Positions 12,954-24,269 of a stretch of DNA of 64,000 nucleotides are shown one piece after another; position 1 is the first letter of the stretch; each line of letters opens with the position of its first letter. The stretch spans positions 372,001 through 436,000 of the forward strand of contig JAQFVV010006702.1 in NCBI GenBank assembly GCA_028023455.1, given 5' to 3'. Below the pieces are notes generated by a model, which was given only the letters and a program-made list of their open reading frames with translations, was not told where the DNA came from and did not search any database. A program made the translations under genes and the position numbers. The stretch comes from Epiperipatus broadwayi. Taxonomy: Eukaryota > Onychophora > Udeonychophora > Euonychophora > Peripatidae.

Positions 12954-12961
12954 TAATATTA

Positions 12962-15060
12962 TTTGTAAATAAATGACTTATTAGCTATTTTTAAAAAATA
13001 TGCGAACAATCTGTAAACAAAAAATGTGATGATACTACAACATAACCTTCACCATTATTAAAATGTCAAACACTTATAAGCATTGATTTTATGATGTTCC
13101 TTTAAAGATATAATGGACAAACTTTATCAATGTAAAAACCATTCACATTTATTTAGCAGAACTGAACAAATTTCTAAGATATAAGATATTAATAATGGAA
13201 TTAAACAAAAAAAATAGTGAATATCATACTGTGATTTAGTGACCCTGGGAAGTATAGTTATCACTGTGATGAAGATTTAGCAACATATAATAGATTTGAT
13301 TAGTGGATAATAGCATGATACAAAACATTAGATTATAATCATTCAATATTATATCACTGAAGGGAAAGAATAAATCTGAAAATTATAAAAATATATAAGT
13401 GAGAGGTATTTTACAATCTTTAAATAAAGGACTGATTTGAGAAAGACAATTGTGTTCTGTTGAGAATAATAATAATAAAATAAATGTTTAAGAATTATAA
13501 AACATAAATGTTTCTTCAAAATTTATATAAAACCAATGTCTCTTTTGCAAAAAAACTTAACTATAATAGATTATTAATAAAATATATTACTTAAAATTAT
13601 ATTTTAGGAAATTTTGTGCTTTAGCATGATGATAGAGTAGCAGATTCATAATTGTATATTCTTACATCAGTCCTTACTGAAAACAATCAGTAATAATAAC
13701 AACAACAATATCAACAACAACAACAACCTGCTTTAGTTAATTAAAAAAAAGTGCTCAATCTGTCACTTTGGATAATTATATGATGTTCCAAAAACATACT
13801 ATATAATTATTTATTTTATATTTTAGGAAAGCAAAATACAAAACTCAGTATAACTATTAGTTAAATTCTTAATTAAATTTTGATAAATGCAAAAGTTGTA
13901 AATGTATATTGATGCTTTAAAATTGCTCATTATTCCTTATTACTTATTCACACTATTTTTAATCCAACAATTGACCATATGAAATATTATATGAATGTAA
14001 ATTGACATATTAATATTTTAGTTCAGATAGATCAAAATCATCATAGCAGAGAAGTAGATTTATCTTTTGCTAGCTATATTATAGTACTGACTATTAAGAA
14101 TATTTTATTTTAACATTTTTTTTATATTGATAATGTGTTTTGATAAGTAGCATTTGTTGGAATTATCAAATCAATGCTGCATTGTTTTAGAGTTTCTTGC
14201 CATGTGAGTGGAATCTCTTGACTCATTATATTTTGAAGATCTTAACCAGCACCATAATTACTGCTGGTGTATAATTTGAACTTTTACTTTAGGTATTAAC
14301 TAGAAATGTTTGCATTTTAGCAAATGATTTATCTTTAAGAAAATATTAAACAATTGTAAAGGATATTAATAAAAAAATTACAGATACAAACAATAAGTGA
14401 AGTCATATTTATAATTAGTAAAAAGTTAATTAGAAACAAAACTAATTAACATTTAAACTTTTATAAATGGTTCATATAAAACAAATATTGATAATAGTAA
14501 TAACAACAACAAAAACAACAAAAATAATTATCAGAAATAGAGTTAAATACCAAAGAGTTCATCAATATCTGTGATATAGCTTTAAATATTGAAATACTAG
14601 AATAAAATGTATTAAGGAGTTGGCAAGCATTGGTGAATTATTACTAACAAATTATCATATGCATTGCGTGATTGTCTAGTTAGATAAATGACTTTTAATA
14701 GTCGATGTAACATACATAAAATAAAATGATTTATTATTGTTTTTATTTTATCAAACAACTTTAAAAATGAGAAAGAATAATAATTTTCACAATGGAGTTT
14801 AATTCGGCATTATAGTAATAGACTCAAAGATTTGAGTTTCAGATGAATAAAAAAAAAGAAATATTAGTTTGGTCACCTGAATGGACATGTTCAGCTCACT
14901 TTGTTATTTGCATGCGCAGATATTAGAGGACTTTTACAGTGTCTAAGCATACAGTTAAATTTTTTTTAAAAAATAATATTACATTAAGAATAAAAATTAT
15001 TTCTTATATAGCTTTTCTAATTCTAAAAAAGGCAAAAATTCAGATATGAAAAAAAAAAAC
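12962..15060. other. AT-rich DNA with short trinucleotide tracts
   Basis: No gene is recognisable. Short (AAC)n-type tracts occur near 13694-13730 and 14500-14520. Confidence 0.4.
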
Positions 15061-15454
15061 TCATTAAAAGTTATAAATAATGAGCATTGCCAATTGCTCA
15101 ACAAGCTTTGTGATAAATGCTTAGCCAGAGAAAGCATTTAAAATATCTGTCAGGAACCCCCCCCCCCCCCCAACTCTGTCCATGGTTTTGTGCTTTGCTA
15201 CTCCTCAGAGAGACACTAGGGTAGCTTCAGACACTAGATCTCTATGCTAGTGCCTCTCTGAGGAGTGCCAAAGCACAAAACCATGGTCAGAGTTTGGGGG
15301 GGGGGGTTCCTGACAAATATTTTAAATGCTTTCTCTGGCTAAGCATTTATCACAAAGCTTGTTGAGCAATTGGCAATGCTCATTGTTTATATCTTATAAG
15401 CTTAAGAGAATTGAGTCATGTGATCTATGATTATTATTTTTTCATTAAAAGTTA
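15061..15454. mobile_element. hairpin element copy 2, with 13-bp direct repeats
   Basis: The body is 15074-15441 (368 bp). Two arms of about 150 bp are almost perfectly complementary. The outer strings are AATGAGCATTGCCAATTGCT and AGCAATTGGCAATGCTCATT. The arms include a paired C15/G13 tract, ACCATGGT, and CCTCTCTGAGG near the loop. A one-sided right tail follows, with AGAATTGAGTCATGTGATCT then ATGA. It is flanked by a perfect 13-bp direct repeat, TCATTAAAAGTTA, at 15061-15073 and 15442-15454. The long duplication and one-sided tail argue for retroposition, not for a cut-and-paste MITE. No reading frame. Confidence 0.85.
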
Positions 15455-16049
15455 GTTTTGCTGTTACAATATAAAGCAAAAATTAAACACAAAATGTGAT
15501 CAAAATACCACTTACTGGTTCTTTTGTATGTTTGTTTGATATCTTAAAGTAACAACTTTCAATTTCTTTTGCAACAAAATTACAAATTTTGAAATATATC
15601 AATATCTTGGTGAACTGTGCTATCTATGATATTCTAATTTCAGTTATATCTCTCCAATAAAACCAGTCATTATTGCATTTCTTTAGAGTGCATTGAAAAG
15701 TATTTTGTAATGTAAGCAGGATCTGCCCCCTCCAAATAAACATGCATAAGTTTGCTTTAAATTATTTTTTTTATGTTTGTTACTCATCATTTGTTTCATA
15801 TGTAAAATTTAAAATTATTCTATTCTATTATATTCAGAAAGCTGAAGAACATACCAATTGACCTTATGATTTTTCTTTGCAATTACAGAGAATCCTTAAA
15901 GTAAATTTTCTAATGTTAGATAAAACCTGAAGCTCAAGTTCCACTCCCATAAAATAAATTGGCCAAAACAACAACTTCCTGTGCAATTAATTTAGTTGCA
16001 ATAATTATGTCATTATGATGAAATATTTTATCTTTTAATTTATTAAATA
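15455..16049. other. AT-rich DNA without recognisable gene
   Basis: No coding or repeat signal is recognised. Confidence 0.4.
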
Positions 16050-16870
16050 CAACAATAGCATTTAGTAATTCATGTTGAAATTATTCAAGTTTACTTTTCT
16101 ATATTAAAAATCTGTTACAATATTTAAACTGATGACATATTCTTAAATTAATAATCATCTAAATTAAAGATTTTATCATCATTAACTGATAATGAAATAT
16201 GAATTTTTTGAACATTAATTACAATATCAAATTTTTATAGGTTGCATTCAAAACATTATAAATATTTTGTAAATCAGTTTTTGTACAGAAAAATTAGTTT
16301 TGTAATCAACATATAAATCTAGAAGCCAAGAAGATGAATATTTTATTGTTCCTTTTAACCAGTTTAAATCTAAATCTCTGTCATCATAGCTAATACAAAT
16401 TTTGATGTCTGCTTCATGAAGGCATCTATAAATTGTTCTCAAGATCACTGCCAGAAAAATAGGAAAGAAAGTTGAAAATAAAACCCACTCTTGTTTAACA
16501 TCTTTTCATTTTAAATAAGTTAGATTATCCAATAGCAATAATAATGTTTTATTTTATATATAATAAAAATATAGTTCACTGGTCAGTTAATTAATTTCAA
16601 ATATTGCAATAAACCTGTTTTACTACTTGAGTCAAATGCCATAATGAAATCAATAAAAGCAATATATAAATTGCCTCTTTCCTGCTTATCTAGAATTTTT
16701 CTAGTAACTAAAATCATGTTTAATGTCTTTTAATTCTGTAAATCCACTCTAAACCTCCGTAAACCACTCACTTATAATTAGAAGTAACTTATTAAACATA
16801 ATCTTGAAAAATATTTTAACTCTAGCAAATAAAAATATTTCACAATACATTTTAATAATTATTAACAATA
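16050..16870 (-). pseudogene. LINE reverse transcriptase fragment (inverted part)
   Basis: Read on the minus strand with frame shifts, this resembles the middle of a non-LTR reverse transcriptase. In order it shows a stretch like ...NKLLLIISEWF (start of the RT domain), AFIDFIMAFDS (motif A, with FD), then NWLKGTIKYSSSWLLDLYVD, where LYVD stands for the usual catalytic YADD. A piece ending HQFKY follows. Stops and shifts are frequent, so it is dead. Part of the frame is open at 16448-16248. Its 3' end overlaps in protein content with the plus-strand fragment beginning near 17165, so the two are pieces of the same element type placed head to head. Confidence 0.7.
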
Positions 16871-17159
16871 AATTAAAATTAAAATATATGTATCCTCCAT
16901 ATACTTTTATTACAAATTATTAAATCCATCATTTTATATTCATTTTCTATATTACAGTTTGATAGTTATGTATATTTAGAAGCTAAATTAGGTGCATTTC
17001 TCATAAACTTTTCATACAAACTATTAAAACTTGCTACACTTGTTCCAGTCTCTGTACTACATTTAATAAGTAGTTATTGAATTTAGAAGTTAAAATATAT
17101 ATAATATTACAAAATGTTTACATTTTCTATACTAGTTGTATTGTCTACATTAGATTTTA

Positions 17160-17830
17160 CTAATCAGCTGCTACAATATTTAAACCAATTTAAATATTTT
17201 GGTAGATTTATAAGTAGAAAAATGGACTTCAATAGTAAAAATTAACACAGATTATGTGCTACTTCATTTATTAAATTAAAAGATAGAGTATTTATCATTG
17301 GGGAAATAACTACTGCAACTAAGCTGTATATAAAGCTGTTATTTTAACTAATTTATTGTATGGATATGAAACTTGGATACCCTATTAGCACAATATAAAG
17401 GCATTACAAAATTTCATTTAAGAATGCTTCATAAAATTTTAAAAATACAGTGCCAAGATTGTAAAACTAATTAATATGTTCTCCATCTTGATGGATGTGA
17501 TATATTGAGCTCATTATTGTAAATTCACTTCTTTGGATTGAACATGTATTACATATGAATCAACAATGGAAAACTTTCTAAAAAAGTGTTTTATGTTTGA
17601 ACTTCAACATAGGTTCAGTAGAAGAGATGAGATCCTAGTAGACCCTGGCTATGTTATAAGGATTATCTCAAATACATTCTAAAGAAGTGCAATACCAATT
17701 ATTTCTATTGGTAAGATATGGCATAGAATGGAATTCATTGGAAATCTGCAATTATACATGGTGTTGAAATGTTTCAGAAAGAAATTTTTTCTGCTGACTA
17801 AACTAAAAGGCAACATCATAAAATATTAAG
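17160..17830 (+). pseudogene. LINE reverse transcriptase C-terminal fragment
   Basis: Plus-strand translation with interruptions gives NQFKYFGRFISRKMDF, FIKLKDRVF, ILTNLLYGYETWIPY, HNIKALQNF, and EILVDPGYVIRIISNTF. The order and spacing match the region after the RT catalytic core of common animal LINEs, where families usually read LYGCETWTPYRRHIKALE. Several in-frame stops show that it is decayed. Downstream (17975-18090) lies a GTT/ATT/ATG trinucleotide tract, which could be the LINE 3' tail. Clade assignment (RTE/CR1-like) is uncertain. Confidence 0.75.
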
Positions 17831-17974
17831 TAAAGAGAAAACTGGACTAGCATGTTCTTTATGGAGTTGTATTTGATGTTCACAGATTGCTTTGTATAGT
17901 CCTTTTTAGAGTAGCTTTTCTCCCCTCTCTCTTTTTTTCTTTTGCTGTTGGAGTTGCATTAGTCATATTCACTT

Positions 17975-18020
17975 TGAGTGACTTTATTATTATTATTTTT
18001 TATTATTGTTGTTGTTGTTG

Positions 18021-18065
<45 letters not shown>

Positions 18066-18093
18066 ATTATTATGATGATGATGATGATGATGT
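17975..18093. repeat. compound trinucleotide microsatellite
   Basis: Successive runs of (ATT)n, (GTT)n, (ATT)n and (ATG)n are visible. An open frame across it reads runs of V, I, Y and D, which is an artefact of the repeat. Confidence 0.9.
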
Positions 18094-18339
18094 TTCAAAA
18101 GGCCTTTATAGTCTCAAAAGAATTACAAATTTTGCATTTACATTGTCATTTTTGATAAGAGTTCTTTCTGGATTTACATATAATTTCCTGGATTGTCCAT
18201 TATCATTTGAACCCCATTAGCAAATCAATCACTTATAACAGAAGGGTTAAAATTGTTGCCAAATTGTTCTTGTTGCTAATTTGACATGCATATCTTTCTA
18301 AGTTACTTTATAATGTTTAATTTTCCCAATTTACAATGA

Positions 18340-18573
18340 TCAAGCTATCAAAAGACCTGTCCTGGCTGATGGAGAGGTAGAGTCTCTTGAACATGCAACA
18401 AAGCCCACACTATTTAGAAATTTTGCTGGATCAATTTGTGACCCTGCATAAATTTTGGTTTCAAGCAGTCCCATTATATGAGGTTTTGTTTCCTTGATCC
18501 ATTGTTTCAACTTAAATATTTTTCCTATTGAATTCAAACCCTGTACATTAAAAAAAGCAATTTTAATTTTCAT
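18340..18573 (-). pseudogene. LINE ORF2 start: AP-endonuclease N-terminus, 3'-truncated
   Basis: The 77-residue frame begins MKIKIAFFNVQGLNSIGK and contains KPHIMGLLETKI. These match the N-terminal blocks of apurinic-type LINE endonucleases: the N of the WNVRGLN-like motif and the E of the LQETHL-like motif. The frame then loses similarity near 18340, so the rest of the endonuclease and all of the reverse transcriptase are missing. The start codon lies 44 bases past the ORF1 stop, a normal LINE spacing. Losing the 3' part while keeping the 5' part is the opposite of ordinary LINE 5' truncation, so later deletion or rearrangement is likely. Confidence 0.8.
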
Positions 18574-18616
18574 TTATAAAGATTTACTTTTTACTTTGAA
18601 TTTATTTGAATTATCC

Positions 18617-19700
18617 TTATTTTAGGCTGTCTATCAATTGTAAATCTTGGGCATCTTCGAACTCACTTTCAGTTTCAACATCAGTATATCTGTCCATTCG
18701 ATACCCTTCTCCTGTGTCATCAAACATAAGCTCTCCTAATTTTAGCTTTTTTCCTATTTTCCTGTTTTTTGAGGGTCTTCCTGGTTTTATCTTCTGTTCA
18801 CTATTAACCTGAATAACTTGCTGCATATTTGGCATTATTGTCTGAGTAATCTCAGTATTCGTATTGTTTCTTTGTTTTTTAGATAATTCCGGTTCTTCAT
18901 CCAAATTCATATTCTCTTCATAATATTGCTTCCCATCAACATTTTTTTTCAAAGTGTGTTTGTTTATAGTTTTTTCTAAATCTTTAACCACATGCATTTG
19001 TATATCATTCCCTTTTTTTTCTTTTACTTTTGTATTATTTATCTTAAGGCACACTTTTTCCTCTAACCTTAATGAAGAATCTAGAATCTTACGAATATTA
19101 CTATCATCATTATTTACATTTACATTTTCTTGCTTATCTGTATTCATATGTGTTTGTATAGAATTTTTTTTCCTTTTCACTTCCCTGAGTTCCCACATCT
19201 GATGTCAGTATTTGCTTTATATCTCTTTGTTTATAGCTTGTTTTCTTTTCTAGTCTTTCTTCTGATACATCAAATCCTTTGTTATTTCCATTCTTTGGAC
19301 AGTCTATAATCAAATGGCTTCTTTCTCCACAGCCAAAGCATTGTGGTCTAAGCCCTTTAATGTTTAAGTATAATACTGCTACCTGATCCATAATTTGCCT
19401 TGGAATTTCTTCTGGTTTAATATGCTTGTGCAGCTTTATCTTAAAATGATGACTGTTGGTGTATATAAGTGTGGATGTACCATTGCACAAGAATTGCTTA
19501 ATGTATATTGCATCCCCAAATGGTTGGACCATACTTTTGAAATCATGAATGCTAAGCCCAAAATACGCATTTTTAATGATTCCTGAGCAATAATTTTGCA
19601 GATTTTCATCAACAACAATCATTACATATCCACCAATTATTTTTATTTGTGATTTAAATCTCATTTTTTGATTTTCATTGAAAAATTGTATAGCTATATA
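18617..19700 (-). pseudogene. LINE ORF1 with CCHC zinc knuckle, copy 1
   Basis: The first frame (19664-19134) contains the zinc knuckle CFGCGERSHLIIDC at about residues 109-122, spacing C-x2-C-x4-H-x4-C, typical of LINE and gag nucleic-acid-binding proteins. A second frame (19198-18617) continues the protein as a charged, Asn/Lys/Glu-rich C-terminus. The two frames overlap at an eight-A run near 19168-19175, so a single-base change most likely broke one ORF1. The N-terminal part is absent compared with the copy at 51632. Homology stops at about 19700, where sequence of the foldback repeat family begins (GTGGTGGGTCATGTGAAAG). ORF1 proteins bind LINE RNA in ribonucleoprotein particles. Confidence 0.82.
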
Positions 19701-19750
19701 TCACGAGTGGTGGGTCATGTGAAAGTCTGTGTTCACATACCCTATATATT
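19701..19750 (+). repeat. fragment of the foldback repeat family
   Basis: The string GAGTGGTGGGTCATGTGAAAG followed by TCTGTGTTCACATACCCTATA matches 53755-53805 almost base for base. It abuts the 5' breakpoint of LINE ORF1 copy 1. Confidence 0.7.
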
Positions 19751-20290
19751 AATTATATTTATTAAATTCATTTAGTATTTGGGGCTTGTTAAAACTAAGG
19801 TACTATCTTGATCCTTCATTCAGTTGAATAGTGATTTCAGATTATTTGTCTACATAAATCAAAATAATAGACAGATTTCACTAGCTTAAATAGCAACAAA
19901 GTTAAAAGAATGGGTGGTGCTATTTCATTCTTTTAATAATAGTTCATGAATATTAGATTTCATTGATAGTAACAGTTGCTTTGTTTCAATTATATATAAA
20001 TATATAGAAGTGAATAATATCACATCATGAAATATTAATTCAGTAAAACATCTCATATCATCTTTAACACTTTCTGACCTCACCTTAGACATTAACCATT
20101 GTATATATTTTTCCAAAACCAAAGTTTATTTAGACATAACAAATATCATCAAACAATATTTAGAAAAACCATAGAGATTATGAAAAGACTGACTTATATT
20201 AATAAACATAACAAAACATTTAAACTACTGTCTAAATAGGAGAATTTCTTTACACAAATTAATAAAAAGCATCGACTAAATTTAGTTCTC
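19751..20290. other. AT-rich DNA without recognisable gene
   Basis: No coding or repeat signal is recognised. Confidence 0.4.
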
Positions 20291-20295
20291 ATATT

Positions 20296-20490
20296 CTAAA
20301 GTTTGACTTTTACTCTATGTTTTTTTTTATTTTTACTTTTTCTATATTGTCTTGTGATATCATGGGCTCTATTTTTTTCCACAATTCTTGATTTAATTAA
20401 TCTTTTACAACAACTTTCTAAATCTTTTAAATGACCATATAATAACATCTTTACTCCATTAAAGGCAAATGTTATTTTGCCAAAATGTTT
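20296..20490 (-). pseudogene. unidentified short coding remnant, shared with 56.6 kb
   Basis: A frame of 62 codons runs from HFGKITFAFNGVKMLLYGHL to a basic C-terminus (KSKNKKKHRVKVK) and a stop at 20296. A related stretch on the same strand at 56580-56680 reads HFGKITLDFNWMKLLLCG and then decays. Similarity at both DNA and protein level suggests a dispersed element with a coding 3' end. I do not recognise the family. There is no start codon at the left end, so it is a fragment or an exon-like piece. Confidence 0.4.
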
Positions 20491-20499
20491 CCATTAGTA

Positions 20500-21147
20500 A
20501 TTATACATTTTAATCTTTAATATGCTTGTCCATGAAAGTTATTGTGAATTTATAATATTTTTTACCTATGAAACCTTCTCATCAACATATATATAATTAA
20601 ATTAATACTTACAGACTTTAAATAATTATTATAAATTACAGGTCTTATGGTAAAATATAAGTGAGAAAGTATGTAAAAAAATAACTGTTGATATTCAAAT
20701 TACTATTTTTTCACTAATAAAAGGAGATCTCTCTTGCTAATTATTAGATTTTATATGTAATAACAAATTCAGACATTAGTAACCCTGGTGACAATAAAAT
20801 AAACTAAGTTGAAAATATACATAATGTAAATTTAGTATTATTTTTCAAAGGCAGAACTAATAGGTATTCATTTTTAGGAAAGATGTAATCACTATTTAAG
20901 TGAAATAAAATTAATATTTACACTCTTTAAATGATTGTAATAAGTTAAAGTTCATATGATAAAATTTATGAAAATGTCAAATTTACATTATAGTTGTGCA
21001 ATTCCATTCACATGCATTGTTAACAACTTAATTGTTATTATATGTAAGATCTAGTAACTAGAAAATGATTCCCTTTTATTGATTAAAAAATAGTGATTTG
21101 GATATTAATAATTATGACATTTTATATGTTTTTTTAATGAATTTTAT
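20500..21147. other. AT-rich DNA without recognisable gene
   Basis: No coding or repeat signal is recognised. Confidence 0.4.
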
Positions 21148-21149
21148 TG

Positions 21150-21365
21150 TATGATCTTTATTACAATTATTTAAAAAGTAAAAATATTAATTTAAGTAGT
21201 GATCTAATCTTTTCCAAAATTATTACAAATGAATGCTATATAATTCTGTTTTTGAAAATAAAGTATGTAAGATCTTTATTACAACTATTTAAAAAGTATA
21301 TCTAATCTTTCCCAAAATTATTACAAATGAATGCTGTATGATTCTGTTTTTGAAAATAAAGTATT
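21150..21365. repeat. tandem duplication, two units
   Basis: Unit 1 (about 21150-21267) and unit 2 (about 21270-21365) share GATCTTTATTACAAYTATTT, AAATTATTACAAATGAATGC and TTCTGTTTTTGAAAATAAAG. Unit 2 lacks about 20 bases present in the middle of unit 1. Confidence 0.85.
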
Positions 21366-21469
21366 ACCAAATTTACATTATGGCTTTGTCTGCTTGCAGT
21401 TTAATTAATTTAATTCTCACAAGTTTCTGAAGTCTGAATTTGTTATTACTAGCAATTAATAGAAGATCT

Positions 21470-21571
21470 TTTTTTTCTCATGTGTCATAGCATCAGCCGG
21501 GAAGCGAACCCGCTAACCCGGGACAACTGCTTGTAAAGCAGCTGTCACTGACCTCTCAACCACCAGTGCTT
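21470..21571 (-). mobile_element. tRNA-derived SINE, copy 3 (family A)
   Basis: The minus strand shows AGCACTGGTGGTTGAGAGGT (A-box region), GCGGGTTCGCTTCCCGGCTG (B-box region), then ATGCTATGACACATGAG and an A-run. It is clearly the same family as 60635 and 61311 with scattered substitutions. The flanks show only a weak possible duplication around ATCTTTTT. Confidence 0.85.
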
Positions 21572-23786
21572 GACTATATCTTTTTAAAGTAAAAAAAATT
21601 GCAAATTGAACATTAACAAGTTCTGAGCATTTTTAATAAATAATAATATTATTACAAATTATATATATATATATTGAAAAAAAATCTTTTACAGTACAAA
21701 GTGATCTAGTTAGTAATAGCAAGATTTATTTATTGTATTTCTGGAAAGCGCTAAAGTTGAGAACTTTTGTTAATATCTAGTATAATTGATCTCAAATCAC
21801 TATTATATTAGTACACAGATATAAAATTTTTATTGAAATATAGTACTGAATGAAAACCTTAAAATACACCTAATTTTTAATCTAATGTTACCGATATAGA
21901 ACAATACACACACACAATGATGTGATAAAACCCTATATACAAAACCATATAAAAATCTCATAAGTGTTATTTGTGGAGTAAATTTCAAAGTCAGTTTTGA
22001 TCTTTTTTTTAATATAAAATATAGGATATTTTATTCTGTAATTTGGTTACAACTCATATGATAAGGTTAAAAATAGTATACATTAAATGGTATTCAAAGA
22101 AGAAAAAAGTTCTATGATGTTTATTATCTTGTTAAAAATCTTTTTTTTTTTGCTAGAATTATTATTTTACATTCTAATTTTGTAGCATCTGCATTTTATT
22201 TTAGCCATTTTAATTTATCTTTTATCTACTTTATAATGCATGGATTTATTTTTTAAATAACTTAATTATTAACAAAATTATAAAGAGACCTATAGACATT
22301 TCAGTTAAGAGATAGATTCATTTGTGGGTTTATTAAATCATTTATTTTTGCCATTATTAGTCATAGATTTGACTATCATTAACTATATAGTTCACATTGT
22401 GTTTTATTCATATTTACATAAGATCATATTCATTTTATGAAATACATGTGCACAATGATGTGGTTGTTTTGAATCTGTTGATGAATCTCATGTTACAACT
22501 AGGAAATCAGATCCTTTATTAGTGGATCTGGAAAAAGAAATGTATTTGCCATCTCATAATAAAACCATTTTTACATCATAAAAAAATATCGATTTGATAT
22601 GATGAGTTTTAAGTGGTGAACTATATTTTGAGTTATTGGAAAGTGCAATTTGCTTAATATCTTTTTATATATTTTCTGTGAGGTAAATTATCTTCTAATA
22701 TCTGGTGGAGAAATATATATATATAAAAATAGAAAACCCTGTAAAGGAAAGGATTTAAGCATACTTGTAATACCTCTTTAGTAATTTTTTAATTGAATAT
22801 CCAGAAGTTTAATTTGAGAACTATTTCTTCAAACAAAAGTATAATATTCACTAGCAGAATATGCATAAAATACTTAGAACTATATATTTTTTTAAATCTT
22901 TTTGAGTATAGCCTCTTACTTTTATCATATATTTAGATCTCTTAATAGGACAATTGAAGTAAATTACCAAAGAAATATTTCTCTTTAATCTTAGAGTGAT
23001 GGTTGAATTCATTTTCATTGCTTGTAATATATTTTATTTTGAAACATTTCGATCAAATAATGAGTAAATCATTCAATCTGGAAAACTTTTTATGTAATAA
23101 TTTTTTAATAATAAAATGCTTTCATCAGACTTTTTCATTTTTCTTTTCATTGTTTTAGGATTTCACTTAATTTGGTCAAAATATAGCTCCATTTAGCACC
23201 TTAACTAATTCCTGTATAGTTCAAATTATTAACAATTTTCTTGGGATAATTATCTGCTTACTGTAGACATTGGATACTCATTCAAAATTTGATACTTAAC
23301 AAAATCAACTCAAGTTAATTATATATTTTAGTACCTCATATCATTCATTATACATAGAGCCAGTACATCTTTACATTGAAAAAAGGGATTTGAATTTAAT
23401 CTGTTTTCTTTTTAATTATATTTCAAATGTAGATTTTTAATCTTCTTAGTTTCAGTACTATGTTCTCTTATAATAATTTTTCAAAGTTATGCTAATTTTT
23501 GTATCAGTTCTATAACAGACCACTTTAAGGAGTAACATTTTGCAAACTTAAAAAACTCTTTATGCATTACATCCTCTATAAGCTTTATTATACATTTTTA
23601 AAATTTTACTTATTTTTCAAAATCATTTCTCTAAAAATTCACTTATGCGCATTATATAATCATACAAATGTAAAAGTAGATGTTCCAACTTCTTCAAGAA
23701 TTTCTTAGCTTGTCTATTTCAGTATATCTTATTTAAACTTGAATCATTATTTAACTTTTTAAAGGTTTCCAAACATATATTTGTTA
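21572..23786. other. AT-rich DNA without recognisable gene
   Basis: No gene or repeat family is recognised. Short TA and CA runs occur near 21660 and 21907. Confidence 0.4.
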
Positions 23787-23870
23787 CTATATACCAGGAA
23801 TGTCAAACTCATTTCAGCTATGGGGGATTTTTCTAACAAATAAAATTAATCCAGGCTGCATGATGTGTAT

Positions 23871-23969
23871 TTTTTTTTCTCATGTGTCATAGCATCAGCC
23901 AGGAAGCGAACCCACTAATCCGGGACAACTGCTTGTAAAGCAGCTATCGCTGACCTCTCGAACACCAGT
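23871..23969 (-). mobile_element. tRNA-derived SINE, copy 4 (family A)
   Basis: It is close to the 21.5-kb copy, sharing CTTTACAAGCAGTTGTCCCG and the tail ATGCTATGACACATGAG plus A-run on the minus strand. It lies inside the 23.8-kb hAT element, so it arrived later. Confidence 0.85.
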
Positions 23970-24269
23970 GACGTATATTTATAAGTGTACTCGTTCTATT
24001 TTTCAAATTTTCTAGTTTTTAAATATTTATTTAAAGCAGTATCAAATTAATAACAAAACAAATCCTAAAATCAATTTGTTTTGTTCCTTTATTGTAAACT
24101 AAAGGTAAAGAAAAGTATAAAGCTATTGAATAATCATAAGAAAATGTACTGAAGTAATAATAAGCATAATATAATTATTGATTAATGACAATGCATAATA
24201 AAGATTTTAATATTTATTGTTAAATTTTAAATAGTATTGGCAAATTGCACTTTTTTGTCATGTTTACCT

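Noticed and set aside
17978-18220. 80-codon frame with V, I, Y and D runs
   Set aside because: It is produced by the compound trinucleotide microsatellite.
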